A stretch of DNA of 64,000 nucleotides from Palsa-1392 sp963819975. GTDB lineage: Bacteria; Verrucomicrobiota; Verrucomicrobiia; Chthoniobacterales; UBA10450. The notes below the pieces were generated by a model, which did no database searches, was not told the DNA's origin, and saw only the letters and a list, made by a program, of their open reading frames with translations. Each line of letters begins with the position of its first letter. Positions within the stretch are counted from its first letter, which is position 1. The DNA lies in NCBI GenBank assembly GCA_963819975.1, contig CAWFYE010000019.1, positions 130,838 through 194,837 of the forward strand, written 5' to 3'. Both the position numbers and the translations under genes were made by a program. This document shows positions 26,560 to 36,403 of this stretch, piece by piece.

Positions 26560-29133
26560 TTAATCGGATGTAAAAGCCAGCTTCCCGTCGCGTTCGTCGA
26601 CCTTGATCTTCTGGCCTTCGTGAAATTTCCCTTCCAGAATCTGGAGGCTGAGCGGATCGAGGATCTCCTTCTGGATTGCACGCTTCAATGGTCGGGCTCC
26701 ATAGACCGGATCGTAGCCTTCCCGGGCGATGCGTTCCTTGGCCGCGTCGGTTAGTTCCAGGACGATCTTCTGGTTCTCCAGCCGTTTCGTTAGGCGGCGC
26801 AGTTGGATGGCGACGATCTTCTTCAGGTCTTCGTCGGTCAGCCGATCGAAGATGATGATCTCGTCGACACGGTTCAAAAACTCCGGCCGGAAATGTTGCC
26901 GAAGCGCATCCATCACGAGCCGCGAGCGGCCCTCGGATGAGGTCTCTTCGGTGATGTATTGCGAACCGATGTTTGAGGTCATGATGATGACCGTGTTTTT
27001 GAAATCGACCGTCCGTCCCTGGCCGTCGGTGATGCGGCCGTCATCCAGCACCTGGAGGAGGACATTGAAAACATCGTGGTGTGCCTTCTCGATTTCGTCG
27101 AAGAGAATGACGGAATACGGCTTGCGCCTGACGGCTTCGGAGAGTTGTCCGCCTTCCTCGTAACCGACGTAACCCGGGGGCGCGCCGATGAGCCGCGCGA
27201 CGGTGTGTTTCTCCATGTATTCGCTCATGTCGATCCGGATCATGGCGTTCTCGTCGTCGAACAAAAACTCCGCGAGCGCGCGTGAGAGTTCGGTTTTTCC
27301 GACGCCGGTCGGGCCGAGGAAAATGAAGGAACCGATTGGACGATTTTCGTCGCCTAAGCCGGCGCGGGCGCGCCTAACGGCATTCGAGACGGCGACGATC
27401 GCTTCCTGTTGTCCGATGACGCGCTGCATGAGGCGTTCTTCCATCTTCACCAGCTTCTCGCGTTCGCCTTCCTGCAACCGCGAGACCGGGATATGGGTCC
27501 AGCTCGACACGACCTCGGCGATGTCTTCTTCGGTCACTTCTTCGCGCAGCAGGCGCGGCTTCGTGTCGGTCGCTTCCTTTTCCATGATCTCCCGCAGTTT
27601 TTTCTCGAGCTCGGGAATGCGGCCGTATTGGATTTCGCTCGCTTTGCCCAATTCTCCCCGGCGTTGGGCGCGTTCGAGTTCGGTCCGCGCCGTGTCGAGT
27701 TCCTCTTTCACTTTTGCCTGCGCATCGATCTCGGATTTCTCTTTTTGCCACTCGGCCTTCATCCCGCCCGACTTTTCCTTCAGGCTCGCCAAATCCTTTT
27801 CCAACTTCGTTAGGCGTTCTTTGCTCGCCCGGTCCTTTTCCTTTTTCAATGCCTGGCGTTCCATCTCGAGCTGCATGATTTCGCGCTCGATGACGTCGAT
27901 CTCCGTCGGCATGGAATCGAGCTCGATTTTTAGGCGCGAGGCGGCTTCGTCGATCAGGTCGACCGCTTTATCCGGCAGAAACCGGTCGCTAATGTATCGA
28001 TGCGACAGCACCGCTGCCGCGACCAACGCCGCGTCGCGAATCCGCACCCCGTGGTGTACTTCATAGCGTTCCTTCAATCCGCGCAAGATCGCGATCGTGT
28101 CCTCGACCGTCGGTTCATCCACCAGCACGGGCTGGAAGCGGCGCTCCAACGCCGCGTCCTTCTCGATGTATTTGCGATACTCGTTCAGGGTGGTTGCGCC
28201 GATTGTGCGCAGTTCGCCACGGGCTAGTTGCGGTTTGAGCAAATTGGACGCGTCGACCGATCCTTCCGCCGCCCCCGCGCCGACGATGGTGTGCAGTTCG
28301 TCGATGAACAGGATGACCTGGCCCTGCGAGTCGGTCACTTCCTTGAGAAACGCCTTCAGCCGATCCTCGAATTCCCCACGAAACTTCGCACCGGCCACCA
28401 TCGCGCCGATATCCATTGCGATGAGCCGCTTGTTTTTCAGCGACTCCGGCACGTCGCCTGAAATGATGCGCCGGGCGAGTCCCTCTACGATCGCCGTTTT
28501 GCCCACGCCAGGTTCGCCGATCAGGACCGGGTTGTTCTTTGTCCGGCGCGAGAGCACCTGCATAACGCGCCGGATTTCGTTATCGCGGCCGATAACCGGA
28601 TCGATCTTTCCCTGGCGCGCACGCTGAGTCAGATCCTGTCCGTATTTTTCCAGCGTTTGATATTTCCCTTCCGGATTCTGATCCGTTACGCGCTGCGAAC
28701 CGCGCACCTGCTGCAAAGCCTGCATCAGCTTGTCGCGCGTCACGCCGAGTTCCTGCAAGGCTCGCGCAGCAGGCACGTTGGTGTTCGTAAGGGCGAGGAG
28801 ATAGTGCTCGGCGCTGACGAATTCGTCCTTCAGCTTCCCCATTTCCTTTTCCGCGCCGTCGAGCACGCTGCGGAGATCGTTGCCGAGGCGGAGATCGACG
28901 TTGCTCCCGCTTACTCGGGGAAACTTTTGGAGGGCGGTCTTGAGGCGTTCTCTCAGGGTCTCCGCCTGGAGTCCGATCTTCTCGAGCAGCGGCCGGGTGA
29001 TACCGTCCGCCTGGTCGAGCAAGGCGAGGAGGAAATGCTCGTTCGTGATTTCCTGCTGCCCGGCTGAAGAGGCGATGTCCTGCGAGGCCTGGACCGCCTC
29101 CTGCATTTTTTGCGTGAACTTATCGATGCGCAT
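26560..29133 (-). CDS. clpB: ATP-dependent disaggregase ClpB
   Basis: 857 residues, the ClpB length. The order is N-terminal Clp_N repeats (about 1-145), AAA+ module 1 with Walker A GEPGVGKTAIVEG, Walker B VILFIDELH, a long coiled-coil M-domain (about 410-525) that distinguishes ClpB from ClpA/C, and AAA+ module 2 with GPTGVGKTELSRA and VILFDEIEKAH. It rescues aggregated proteins with DnaK. No CIRCE or sigma-32-like promoter was identified in the 41-bp upstream gap, which it shares with a divergent gene. Confidence 0.97.
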   Translation of the reverse strand: MRIDKFTQKMQEAVQASQDIASSAGQQEITNEHFLLALLDQADGITRPLLEKIGLQAETLRERLKTALQKFPRVSGSNVDLRLGNDLRSVLDGAEKEMGKLKDEFVSAEHYLLALTNTNVPAARALQELGVTRDKLMQALQQVRGSQRVTDQNPEGKYQTLEKYGQDLTQRARQGKIDPVIGRDNEIRRVMQVLSRRTKNNPVLIGEPGVGKTAIVEGLARRIISGDVPESLKNKRLIAMDIGAMVAGAKFRGEFEDRLKAFLKEVTDSQGQVILFIDELHTIVGAGAAEGSVDASNLLKPQLARGELRTIGATTLNEYRKYIEKDAALERRFQPVLVDEPTVEDTIAILRGLKERYEVHHGVRIRDAALVAAAVLSHRYISDRFLPDKAVDLIDEAASRLKIELDSMPTEIDVIEREIMQLEMERQALKKEKDRASKERLTKLEKDLASLKEKSGGMKAEWQKEKSEIDAQAKVKEELDTARTELERAQRRGELGKASEIQYGRIPELEKKLREIMEKEATDTKPRLLREEVTEEDIAEVVSSWTHIPVSRLQEGEREKLVKMEERLMQRVIGQQEAIVAVSNAVRRARAGLGDENRPIGSFIFLGPTGVGKTELSRALAEFLFDDENAMIRIDMSEYMEKHTVARLIGAPPGYVGYEEGGQLSEAVRRKPYSVILFDEIEKAHHDVFNVLLQVLDDGRITDGQGRTVDFKNTVIIMTSNIGSQYITEETSSEGRSRLVMDALRQHFRPEFLNRVDEIIIFDRLTDEDLKKIVAIQLRRLTKRLENQKIVLELTDAAKERIAREGYDPVYGARPLKRAIQKEILDPLSLQILEGKFHEGQKIKVDERDGKLAFTSD

Positions 29134-29174
29134 GTCTTAACCTAGGAGGCGCCGCTCAGCTCGCAATCGGTTGC

Positions 29175-29711
29175 ATGCATTCCAAGTTTTCCAGGTTCCC
29201 ACCAGATCGTTTCCCCGGCCGGCTCCGGCATTCTGCCGAAACGGCCCTGACCGGCGACGCGACGCTTCTTCTTATCATCGCGACCACGATTGTGCTCGTG
29301 TGCGGCTGGGTGGCCTGGCGTTCTTACGAATCGGATGAGGACCTGGCGCGGGCCTATGCCCGGCGAACTATGCAACGGCTGGCCGTTGCCCACGACCTCC
29401 ATTACCTGACGACGAACCTAAGCTCGGCCGCCATGCCGGGCTACCCGGCCAGCCGACGTCAGCTCATTGTGTCCAGCCTAACGAAGCTAGGTGTTCCCAA
29501 CGGGCCGATCGAGCTCGTTGCCTCCGGCTCTCAGGACAAGGACCCGAACGTGCCGGGACCGATCTCGCGTTTCTCGACGCATCTCAAATATCCCAAAGCC
29601 GACGCACGGCTCTTTCTCGAAGTCTCTCGCTGGCATGGCACCTGGCGGATCGAGCTGTTGGCGCTGGAATGGAAAGACACCGCGCCGCCTGCATCCGCGG
29701 CCTCCCCATGA
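29175..29711 (+). CDS. Single-pass membrane protein, unknown (possible Coa1-like)
   Basis: 178 residues. One membrane helix at about 31-48 (LLLIIATTIVLVCGWVAW), then a soluble domain with LTKLGVPNGPIEL and a C-terminal beta pattern ARLFLEVSRWHGTWRIELLALEW. The LGxP and paired-Trp strand pattern is reminiscent of cytochrome-oxidase assembly factor Coa1 proteins, but weakly. A remnant with the same pattern follows downstream (30129-30464), so this is probably the surviving member of a tandem family. Its stop overlaps the start of the next, broken gene (ATGA). Confidence 0.62.
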   Translation: MHSKFSRFPPDRFPGRLRHSAETALTGDATLLLIIATTIVLVCGWVAWRSYESDEDLARAYARRTMQRLAVAHDLHYLTTNLSSAAMPGYPASRRQLIVSSLTKLGVPNGPIELVASGSQDKDPNVPGPISRFSTHLKYPKADARLFLEVSRWHGTWRIELLALEWKDTAPPASAASP

Positions 29712-30154
29712 CTCCCGACGACGCGCCGCCGCCACTTTGACTCGAAGCCATCCCGGATCGCGAGCCTTGGCGACGCGGGCGAGATGCAATTTGTTTCATC
29801 ACCTTTTTCCTTCTGCTTGGAGAAGCCGCGTTTATTGCCTGGAGTGTCCTGCAGGGCGATCTGCGCACCTTTCTCCTCGCAGCCGGACTCGGCGGACTCG
29901 GCTGTATCTTCCTTTAGTTCATCTGGGTCGGTCGCAACTGGCCGCGCTGGATCATCGCTCCCTTCTTTGCCCTGGCGGGTTTTGCGAGTCTTATCTGGGG
30001 AATCAGGGACGGCGACGGTCCGCTCCTACTTGCAGGAATTGGCGGGCTGATCTTCTTCGCCTATCTGGCCCTGATGCCTGCCGTTTACGCTTTCGCCCGT
30101 CATCAACGGGAACGGATTAAGCGAAGGCTTCAGTTTCGCCGCAACAACCTTTAA
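29708..30154 (+). pseudogene. Broken multi-pass membrane protein gene with two in-frame stops
   Basis: From an ATG at 29708 that overlaps the previous stop, the frame reads a charged N-terminus, TGA at 29738, then about 58 codons with hydrophobic helices (FFLLLGEAAFIAWSVLQ; FLLAAGLGGLGCIFL), TAG at 29915, and 78 more codons (WPRWIIAPFFALAGFASLIW; LAGIGGLIFFAYLALM) to a TAA at 30152. Three or four helices in one frame across two stops is not chance. It reads as a gene inactivated by nonsense changes, unless the assembly is wrong. Confidence 0.65.
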
Positions 30155-30464
30155 CCAGGTCTTCGTCTATCATGATGAAGAGTTCCTGCAGAGCAATCTC
30201 AAGGAGGACGAGCACGCGATCACGCCGCATTATTTCATCGACCGGCTGGCCAATGAACTCGGAGAACCGTTGGGCGTTGGGGAGGTGGAGAGCAAATTCA
30301 CAACTCGATAGATAGCGCGACATCTTTGGGTGAAAGGGAAATTCCAAATGCCTGTGATCTATGATTCCAACGCGCCAGTCTGGGTGAACATCCAGGTGTC
30401 ACGCATCGGTGACGGCTGGCAGATCGATCATATCGGGTGGAATTTCAAACCTGGCAAGCTTTAG
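30129..30464 (+). pseudogene. Remnant paralogous to the 29175-29711 protein, in-frame TAG
   Basis: One frame runs through TTFNQVFVYHDEEFL and FIDRLANELGEPLGVGE, meets TAG at 30309, and continues with PVIYDSNAPVWVNIQVSR and GDGWQIDHIGWNFKPGKL to TAG at 30462. The LGxP, then VSR..xxW.I....W pattern parallels the intact protein at 29175-29711. No credible start codon is seen, so the 5' end also seems lost; the left boundary is approximate and overlaps the preceding remnant in a different frame. Confidence 0.5.
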
Positions 30465-30513
30465 GAGAACCGAGGTTTTTCAACGCTCTGCCAGGCTCAG
30501 TGAGGTCCATGAG

Positions 30514-31938
30514 TCAGCGCACCGTGAGCGGCGCGACCAGAAGGTCGAAGTGGGAGAGCGAGCCGTCCGGATTATCGCCCGTCGAGTTGGAGTTATCGGC
30601 GGCCGAGAAAAACATCGTGCCGCGGTGAAAGGCAAAGCCGCTGTAATCTCCGTAGTCGACTCCGCTGTTCGCATCGTTATCATTCGAGGTGCCGAGCGAG
30701 AGTTGCTTGTTGCGCTGAAAGGTCATCCCGCCATCCTTGCTCACCGAGGTGTAGATCATGATATCGTCGTTAGGGCGACCATTCGTGTCCCCGCGACCGT
30801 TATCGCCCTTGTCATTGCGCGCATCATACCAGGCGACCGCGATACTCCCGGTCGTGGAATCGATCTGGATCTTCGGATTGAACTGGCTGTTCGTGCCGGT
30901 GTCGTCATTCACCCGCACCGCATCACTCCAGGTCGCGCCACTGTCGTCAGAGTAACGGCATTGGATGTCGGTGTTATTACTCTCCGCCGGTTCCTCCGAG
31001 ACATAGATGTGATAGAGTCGGCCATTGAGCGCGCCGCCAGTGCGATCCCAGGCGAGGCCCGCTTCAGCGTCGATCGAGCGCCCGGACTGCGCAGGGATGT
31101 AGTCGAACCCTCCGACGTTCGTTGTCTCGATCACCTTCGGTGTTCCGAAGCCCGCCGGCCCGAGCCCATCGGGGTCGAGCGCGCCGTAAATCGTGGCCGG
31201 GCCTTCGCCGCCGGTCGGGTTTTGATAGGTAACAAAGACTTCGCCATTCGGGCCGACTGCCGTGTCGCCATAGTCGCCGAAGCGCGTCGACCCGGCGATG
31301 CCTTGCGCCGGAGTAAAGGCACCGACCTGCCCGAGACCAGTGACGGGCGCGCCGCTCGCCTGAATGCTGCCATCGAAGGCCGTCCACGAAATCCAAACGC
31401 TATCCGCACCCGCCGAGATGGAGGGCTGATCGCCACTCACGGTTTGCCCGATGTTGGCCAGACTTTTCCAGGGATAGGCCGGCAACCCAGTCGGAAGCGA
31501 AGTGAGAAACGCAAGCGGCTGGAAGGTGGCGCCGCCATCGATCGAAATCGCCATCTTGACCGCGATGCTGGAGGAGAGATAGGTCAGGAAAATGTTTCCG
31601 TAATCGTCGGAAGCCAGCTGCGCGTCGCAACAGGCCGCGGTCAGCGAATCGGAGCCAGTTGCGATCACATCATGCGACCAGGTCTTGCCACCATCGATGC
31701 TCCAGCTATGAAAGAGTCCGGTGCTTTCAAGGTTCGACACGCTCGTGACGAGACGTGGATCTTTATGATCGACGGCCATGGCCGTTTCCGCCTCGTTTCC
31801 GCGACTCTGGCTCATGTCGGTATTCTTCGGGACCGGCCGCTTTATCGCCACTGCGCCCGCCTCCGAACTTTGGCTCTGGGCTGAGCAGATTGCGATTGGA
31901 CTGCAGACGAGCAGAAGCGCGACGAAAGTTTTGATCAT
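30514..31938 (-). CDS. Secreted BNR/Asp-box beta-propeller (sialidase-like) protein
   Basis: 474 residues with a signal peptide (MIKTFVALLLVCSPIAICSA). At least four Asp-box (BNR) motifs are visible: SIDGGKTW, SIDGGATF, SDDSGATW and SKDGGMTF, spaced as blades of a six-bladed propeller. The sialidase arginine triad and RIP motif are not evident, so enzymatic sialidase activity is unlikely or altered; many such proteins are structural or bind glycans. It stands alone, with a 200-bp gap before purE, which diverges from it. Confidence 0.8.
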   Translation of the reverse strand: MIKTFVALLLVCSPIAICSAQSQSSEAGAVAIKRPVPKNTDMSQSRGNEAETAMAVDHKDPRLVTSVSNLESTGLFHSWSIDGGKTWSHDVIATGSDSLTAACCDAQLASDDYGNIFLTYLSSSIAVKMAISIDGGATFQPLAFLTSLPTGLPAYPWKSLANIGQTVSGDQPSISAGADSVWISWTAFDGSIQASGAPVTGLGQVGAFTPAQGIAGSTRFGDYGDTAVGPNGEVFVTYQNPTGGEGPATIYGALDPDGLGPAGFGTPKVIETTNVGGFDYIPAQSGRSIDAEAGLAWDRTGGALNGRLYHIYVSEEPAESNNTDIQCRYSDDSGATWSDAVRVNDDTGTNSQFNPKIQIDSTTGSIAVAWYDARNDKGDNGRGDTNGRPNDDIMIYTSVSKDGGMTFQRNKQLSLGTSNDNDANSGVDYGDYSGFAFHRGTMFFSAADNSNSTGDNPDGSLSHFDLLVAPLTVR

Positions 31939-32138
31939 GGGCGGAGGCTGAACGAGTCGACCTCGCTATGGCAAGACTATTCCAAAAGCAGAAAAAACTT
32001 TTCAGCGATTGGGTCCGAAGATTTCCGACCTATCGTTTTTTTCGCGCGAGCGACTCTATTCCGTAAACAAGGGCAGGCCGATCCCAAAAAGTGCGTTGCA
32101 ATTCCCGCGCTTCGGGAGAAGGGAAGAGCCGCTGATTT

Positions 32139-32627
32139 ATGGCGAAGAAAACTCTGGTGAGTGTGGTGATGGGGAGCGCTTCCGACTGGGAGACGATGCA
32201 GCATTGTGTCGCCCTTTTGGAAAAGTTCGGCGTGCCTAACGAGCATCGGATCGTATCCGCCCATCGTACGCCGGAATTGATGGCAAAATTCGCCCGGGCC
32301 GCGGCCGAACGTGGTGTGCAGGTGATCATTGCGGGCGCGGGCGGCGCAGCCCATCTACCGGGAATGATTGCGGCTCAAACCTGGCTCCCGGTTCTCGGCG
32401 TGCCGGTCGAGTCGCGAGCTTTGAAAGGCCTCGACTCGCTTCTCTCAATCGCGCAGATGCCTGCCGGGGTCGCGGTCGGCACGCTCGCCATCGGCGTTGC
32501 GGGCGCGAAGAATGCCGCTCTTCTCGCGGCCAGCATCATCGGGTTGCAAAACGCGAAGGTGCGCGCCGCGGTCGAGAAATTCCGGCGCCGCCAAACGAAA
32601 AGCGTGCTTGACCAGAAACTCCCATGA
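32139..32627 (+). CDS. purE: N5-carboxyaminoimidazole ribonucleotide mutase
   Basis: 162 residues, the class I PurE length. The motif VVMGSASDWETMQHCVALL binds the ribose phosphate, and HRTPELMAKFA plus AGAGGAAHLPGMIAA complete the active site, including the conserved His. It converts N5-CAIR to CAIR in purine synthesis. The next gene, purK, makes its substrate and overlaps it by 4 nt (ATGA), the classical purEK pair. Confidence 0.97.
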   Translation: MAKKTLVSVVMGSASDWETMQHCVALLEKFGVPNEHRIVSAHRTPELMAKFARAAAERGVQVIIAGAGGAAHLPGMIAAQTWLPVLGVPVESRALKGLDSLLSIAQMPAGVAVGTLAIGVAGAKNAALLAASIIGLQNAKVRAAVEKFRRRQTKSVLDQKLP

Positions 32628-33769
32628 CCAGCCCGAAGAGGTTGCTGCCCGGGGCGACAATTGGGGTCATGGGCGGCGGCCAGTTGGGCCGCATGTTTGC
32701 CGTCTCGGCTCGCCGCATGGGCTACCGCGTCCACACTTTTTCCCCGGAGAAGAACGGACCGGCTGCGCAGTTTTCCGATTACGCGACGACCGCCAGTTAT
32801 GATGACGAAGCCGCCGTGACGGAGTTTGCGCGTTCGATCGATGTCCTGACTTTCGAGTTTGAAAATATCCCGGTGGCGACGATCGAATGGGCTTCTCGCG
32901 ACCAGATCGTCAGGCCCAGGGGCGAGATTCTGCTTATTGCGCAAAATCGGCTCCGGGAGAAAGAGTTTCTCTCAGCGGCGGGATTTCCGGTCGCGAGTTT
33001 TTGCCGCGTCGCGAATGGCCGTGACCTGACGAGCGCGGTGGAATCCATCGGACGTCCGTCGATTTTGAAGGGCGCCGCTTTTGGCTACGACGGTAAAGGA
33101 CAGCAACGGATCGACTCAGGGACTGACCTCACGGGGGTCTGGAAAGAACGCGAAGACGAGGTCTGCGTGCTGGAGAGCGTAATCAATTTTGCAAAGGAAA
33201 TCTCGGTTATCGTCGCGCGCGGACCGGATGGAGCGACGGCGGTCTTTCCAGTTTGCGAGAACGTGCATCGCCATCACATCCTCGACCTCACCCTGGCACC
33301 GGCCCAGATCGAGGAAAATGTGGCAGCCGCCGCGCGCGAGCTGGCCTGCACAGTCGCGACCGGGCTGGATCTCGTCGGGTTGCTCGCGGTCGAGATGTTT
33401 CTCAAGTCCGATGGTGAACTGATCATCAATGAGCTCGCGCCTCGCCCGCACAACTCCGGCCACTGGACGATTGAAGGCTGCGTCACGAGTCAATTTGAAC
33501 AGCATGTCCGGGCCGTCTGCGGGCTGCCGTTAGGCGGCACCGGGATGTTGCGTCCGTCGGCGATGGTGAATCTGCTCGGCGACGTCTGGAGCGAAGGCGA
33601 GCCGCGCTGGGCCGCCGCTCTCGCCGAGCCGAACGTGCACTTGCATCTCTATGGAAAGCACGAGCCGCGCTCTCGGCGCAAAATGGGGCACTTGACCGCG
33701 CTCGGCGAGACGGTCGAAGCCGCCGCCGCCGCCGCACAACGCGCACGCGATCACCTCGAGGAAAGATGA
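32624..33769 (+). CDS. purK: N5-carboxyaminoimidazole ribonucleotide synthase
   Basis: 381 residues. It is an ATP-grasp enzyme: GVMGGGQLGRMFAVSARRMG at the N-terminus, lysine in PSILKGAAFGYDGKGQ, metal-binding ELIINELAPRPHNSGHWTIE. It uses ATP and bicarbonate to carboxylate AIR, feeding PurE. It overlaps both neighbours by 4 nt, forming a purE-purK-sua5 operon. Confidence 0.97.
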   Translation: MTSPKRLLPGATIGVMGGGQLGRMFAVSARRMGYRVHTFSPEKNGPAAQFSDYATTASYDDEAAVTEFARSIDVLTFEFENIPVATIEWASRDQIVRPRGEILLIAQNRLREKEFLSAAGFPVASFCRVANGRDLTSAVESIGRPSILKGAAFGYDGKGQQRIDSGTDLTGVWKEREDEVCVLESVINFAKEISVIVARGPDGATAVFPVCENVHRHHILDLTLAPAQIEENVAAAARELACTVATGLDLVGLLAVEMFLKSDGELIINELAPRPHNSGHWTIEGCVTSQFEQHVRAVCGLPLGGTGMLRPSAMVNLLGDVWSEGEPRWAAALAEPNVHLHLYGKHEPRSRRKMGHLTALGETVEAAAAAAQRARDHLEER

Positions 33770-34752
33770 ACACGGAGATCGCAGCGACCGCTACGCCTAA
33801 CGAGAAGAGGCTGGCGGTGAAGCGTGCGGTCGAGTTGCTGCGCGCGGGTGAGGTCGTCGCGCTCCCGACCGAGACGGTCTACGGCCTCGCGGCCGACGCC
33901 CTTTCCGCGGAAGCAGTCGTGAAGATTTTCGAAACCAAGAAGCGTCCGCATTTTGATCCGCTCATCGTTCATCTGCCCGAGCTGTCTTGGCTGGAAAGGG
34001 TGGCGGTGATCGAAGAAAAGGCGCGGCCGCTGATCGAGCGGCTGATCGCCAAATTCTGGCCCGGTCCCCTAACGATTGTCCTGTCACGCCGAGAATTGGT
34101 GCCGTCTATCGTGACGGCCGGCCTGGAGACGATTGCGCTCCGGATGAGTGCCCATCCGCTCTTCTCGGAAGTGGTACGCGCCTTCGGCCAGCCGCTGGCT
34201 GCGCCGAGCGCCAATCGGTTTGGACGGATCAGTCCGACCGCAGCGGCTCACGTGATGGAGGAATTGGCGGGACGCATCCCGCTCATCGTGGATGGCGGCG
34301 CGACCGAGCACGGGATCGAGTCGACCGTGATTGCGGTTTGGTCGGGGGGAATCGAAATGCTGCGGGCCGGGCCTGTTACGCGTGAAGAATTAGCGGGCTT
34401 CGCCGAAGTCCGCGTCCGCCAGGCTGGTCGCGTCGGATCGCCGGGACAATTGCCGGCCCATTATCGCCCGCGCACGCCGCTCATGGTCGCGGAGGAGATT
34501 TCTAAAGTCGCGGTGCCGAAAGGAGAACGCTACGGGGCGTTGCTTTGGAGCGACGCTCCGTTTTCGGAAGCTTTTATGGAATCGCGCCGGCTCAGCACGA
34601 CCGGGGATCTGCGCGAGGCGGCGACGAATCTTTTCCGGCAGCTGCGCGAACTGGACCGCGCTGGGCTGGATTGCATCGTGGCCGAGGCAGTGCCGGAAGA
34701 AGAGCTCGGTGTCGCGATCATGGATCGGCTGCGCCGCGCGGCGCATTCTTAA
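33766..34752 (+). CDS. L-threonylcarbamoyladenylate synthase (Sua5 type)
   Basis: 328 residues, long enough for the two-domain Sua5 form. The YrdC/TsaC domain shows LPTETVYGLAADAL, KKRPHFDPLIVHL, FWPGPLTIVL and SANRFGRISPTAAAHV. After a linker (GQLPAHYRPRTPLMV) comes the C-terminal Sua5 domain (about 240-328). It makes threonylcarbamoyl-AMP for t6A37 of tRNAs reading ANN codons. It is the last gene of the purEK operon; a functional link to purines beyond co-expression is not obvious. Confidence 0.93.
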   Translation: MNTEIAATATPNEKRLAVKRAVELLRAGEVVALPTETVYGLAADALSAEAVVKIFETKKRPHFDPLIVHLPELSWLERVAVIEEKARPLIERLIAKFWPGPLTIVLSRRELVPSIVTAGLETIALRMSAHPLFSEVVRAFGQPLAAPSANRFGRISPTAAAHVMEELAGRIPLIVDGGATEHGIESTVIAVWSGGIEMLRAGPVTREELAGFAEVRVRQAGRVGSPGQLPAHYRPRTPLMVAEEISKVAVPKGERYGALLWSDAPFSEAFMESRRLSTTGDLREAATNLFRQLRELDRAGLDCIVAEAVPEEELGVAIMDRLRRAAHS

Positions 34753-34804
34753 CAGCGCGCAGGGTTGGCGACGACTCCGGGGAGCGCACGCGCCTCGTTA
34801 GGCG

Positions 34805-36403
34805 CTAGCCCTGGTGCGCGAGACAGGCGCGGATGAATCCGCTAAAGAGCGGGTGCGGTTTGTTCGGCTTGCTTTGGAATTCAGGATGGTACTGACAGGC
34901 GAGGAAGAAGGGGTGATCTCGCAGCTCGATTAGTTCCGCCAGCGAGCCATCGGGTGAGGTGCCGCTGATGAGAAAACCTTTTTCCGCCATCTGGTCGCGG
35001 TATTTCATGTTGAACTCGTAGCGATGCCGATGCCGCTCGAGCACTTCGTTGTGCTGGTAAATTTTCTCGGCCAGGGTGCCGTGCACGATCTTCGTCGGCC
35101 AGGTGCCAAGGCGCATGCTGCCGCCTTTCTTTCGCACTTTGCGCTGCTCATCGAGCAGGCAGATGACTGGTTCGGTCGATTCCTGGTCGAACTCGACGCT
35201 ATTGGCAGCCGCGATTCCGCAAACGTTGCGCGCAAACTCAATCGTCGCTACCTGCATACCCAGACAAAGACCGAGGTAGGGGACGTTGTTTTCGCGGGCG
35301 AACTGCGCCGCGCGGATTTTCCCTTCGACCCCGCGCTCGCCGAACCCGCCGGGGATGAGAATGCCAGCGACGTCGTTTAGCTGGCCGTCGACACCGTTGT
35401 CGAGCGACTCGGCATCGATCAGGCGCAGATCGATTCCGCAATCGTGGCTCGCGGCGGCGTGAGTGAGCGATTCGTAAATGCTTTTGTAGGCGTCCTGCAG
35501 GTCGATGTACTTCCCGACAACCGCGATCTTGACCTGCTTCTTCGGGTTGATAACGCGATTGACGAACTTGCGCCAATCGCTGAGGTCGGGCGGCGGAGCG
35601 TCGATTTGGAGGAGCTGACAGACAAGCTCATCGAGGCCTTCCTCGTGCAACATCAGCGGCATCTCGTAGATGGTATGCGGGACATCGCGCGCCTCGATAA
35701 CGGCGTTCAAGCCGACGTTACAAAACATGGAAAGCTTTTGCCGGACGTCGCTGTCGAGCGGCCGCTCAGTCCGGCAGATCAGGACCTGCGGCTGGAGACC
35801 AATCTCGCGCAATTTCGCGATGCTTTGCTGGGTCGGCTTGGTCTTCAGTTCGCCCGCCGCCCTGATGTAGGGAATGAGCGTGACGTGCATGTCGACCACG
35901 TTTTGCGCGCCGACTTCGAGAATGAACTGGCGGATCGCCTCGAGAAAGGGCAGGCCTTCGATGTCGCCGACCGTGCCCCCGATTTCGGTGATGACCACAT
36001 CGACTTTTTCCGGATCCGCGACCTGCCGGATGCGGGCCTTGATCTCGTCGGTGACGTGCGGAATCACCTGCACGGTGTTGCCCAGGTAATCGCCGCGGCG
36101 CTCTTTCAGAATGACGCTCTCGTAAACCTGGCCGCTCGTCAGATTGTTGTTCCGCGAGAGGACGCAATTGGTGAACCGCTCGTAATGGCCAAGGTCGAGA
36201 TCGGTCTCGGCGCCGTCATCGAGGACGTAGACTTCGCCGTGCTGGAACGGGTTCATCGTGCCCGGATCGACGTTCAGGTAAGGATCGAACTTTTGCAGGA
36301 GAACGCGCAGTCCACGGAGTTCGAGGAGGGTGCCGAGGGAAGCGCCCGCGAGGCCTTTGCCTAACGAGCTAACCACACCGCCGGTAACAAAAATGTATTT
36401 CAT
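34805..36403 (-). CDS. pyrG: CTP synthase
   Basis: 532 residues. The N-terminal synthase domain begins YIFVTGGVVSSLGKGL with the ATP P-loop and contains ITEIGGTVGDIEG; the C-terminal glutaminase domain has PGGFGERGVEGKI and the nucleophile motif LGLCLGMQVA, with HPEF near the end. It aminates UTP to CTP with glutamine. The ATG overlaps the kdsB stop, so CTP production is coupled to the enzyme that uses CTP to activate Kdo. Confidence 0.97.
   Translation of the reverse strand: MKYIFVTGGVVSSLGKGLAGASLGTLLELRGLRVLLQKFDPYLNVDPGTMNPFQHGEVYVLDDGAETDLDLGHYERFTNCVLSRNNNLTSGQVYESVILKERRGDYLGNTVQVIPHVTDEIKARIRQVADPEKVDVVITEIGGTVGDIEGLPFLEAIRQFILEVGAQNVVDMHVTLIPYIRAAGELKTKPTQQSIAKLREIGLQPQVLICRTERPLDSDVRQKLSMFCNVGLNAVIEARDVPHTIYEMPLMLHEEGLDELVCQLLQIDAPPPDLSDWRKFVNRVINPKKQVKIAVVGKYIDLQDAYKSIYESLTHAAASHDCGIDLRLIDAESLDNGVDGQLNDVAGILIPGGFGERGVEGKIRAAQFARENNVPYLGLCLGMQVATIEFARNVCGIAAANSVEFDQESTEPVICLLDEQRKVRKKGGSMRLGTWPTKIVHGTLAEKIYQHNEVLERHRHRYEFNMKYRDQMAEKGFLISGTSPDGSLAELIELRDHPFFLACQYHPEFQSKPNKPHPLFSGFIRACLAHQG

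Noticed and set aside
30409..31884. 491-residue + strand frame opposite the BNR-repeat gene
   Set aside because: Arg/Val-rich composition without motifs; the opposite strand has four Asp boxes and a signal peptide.
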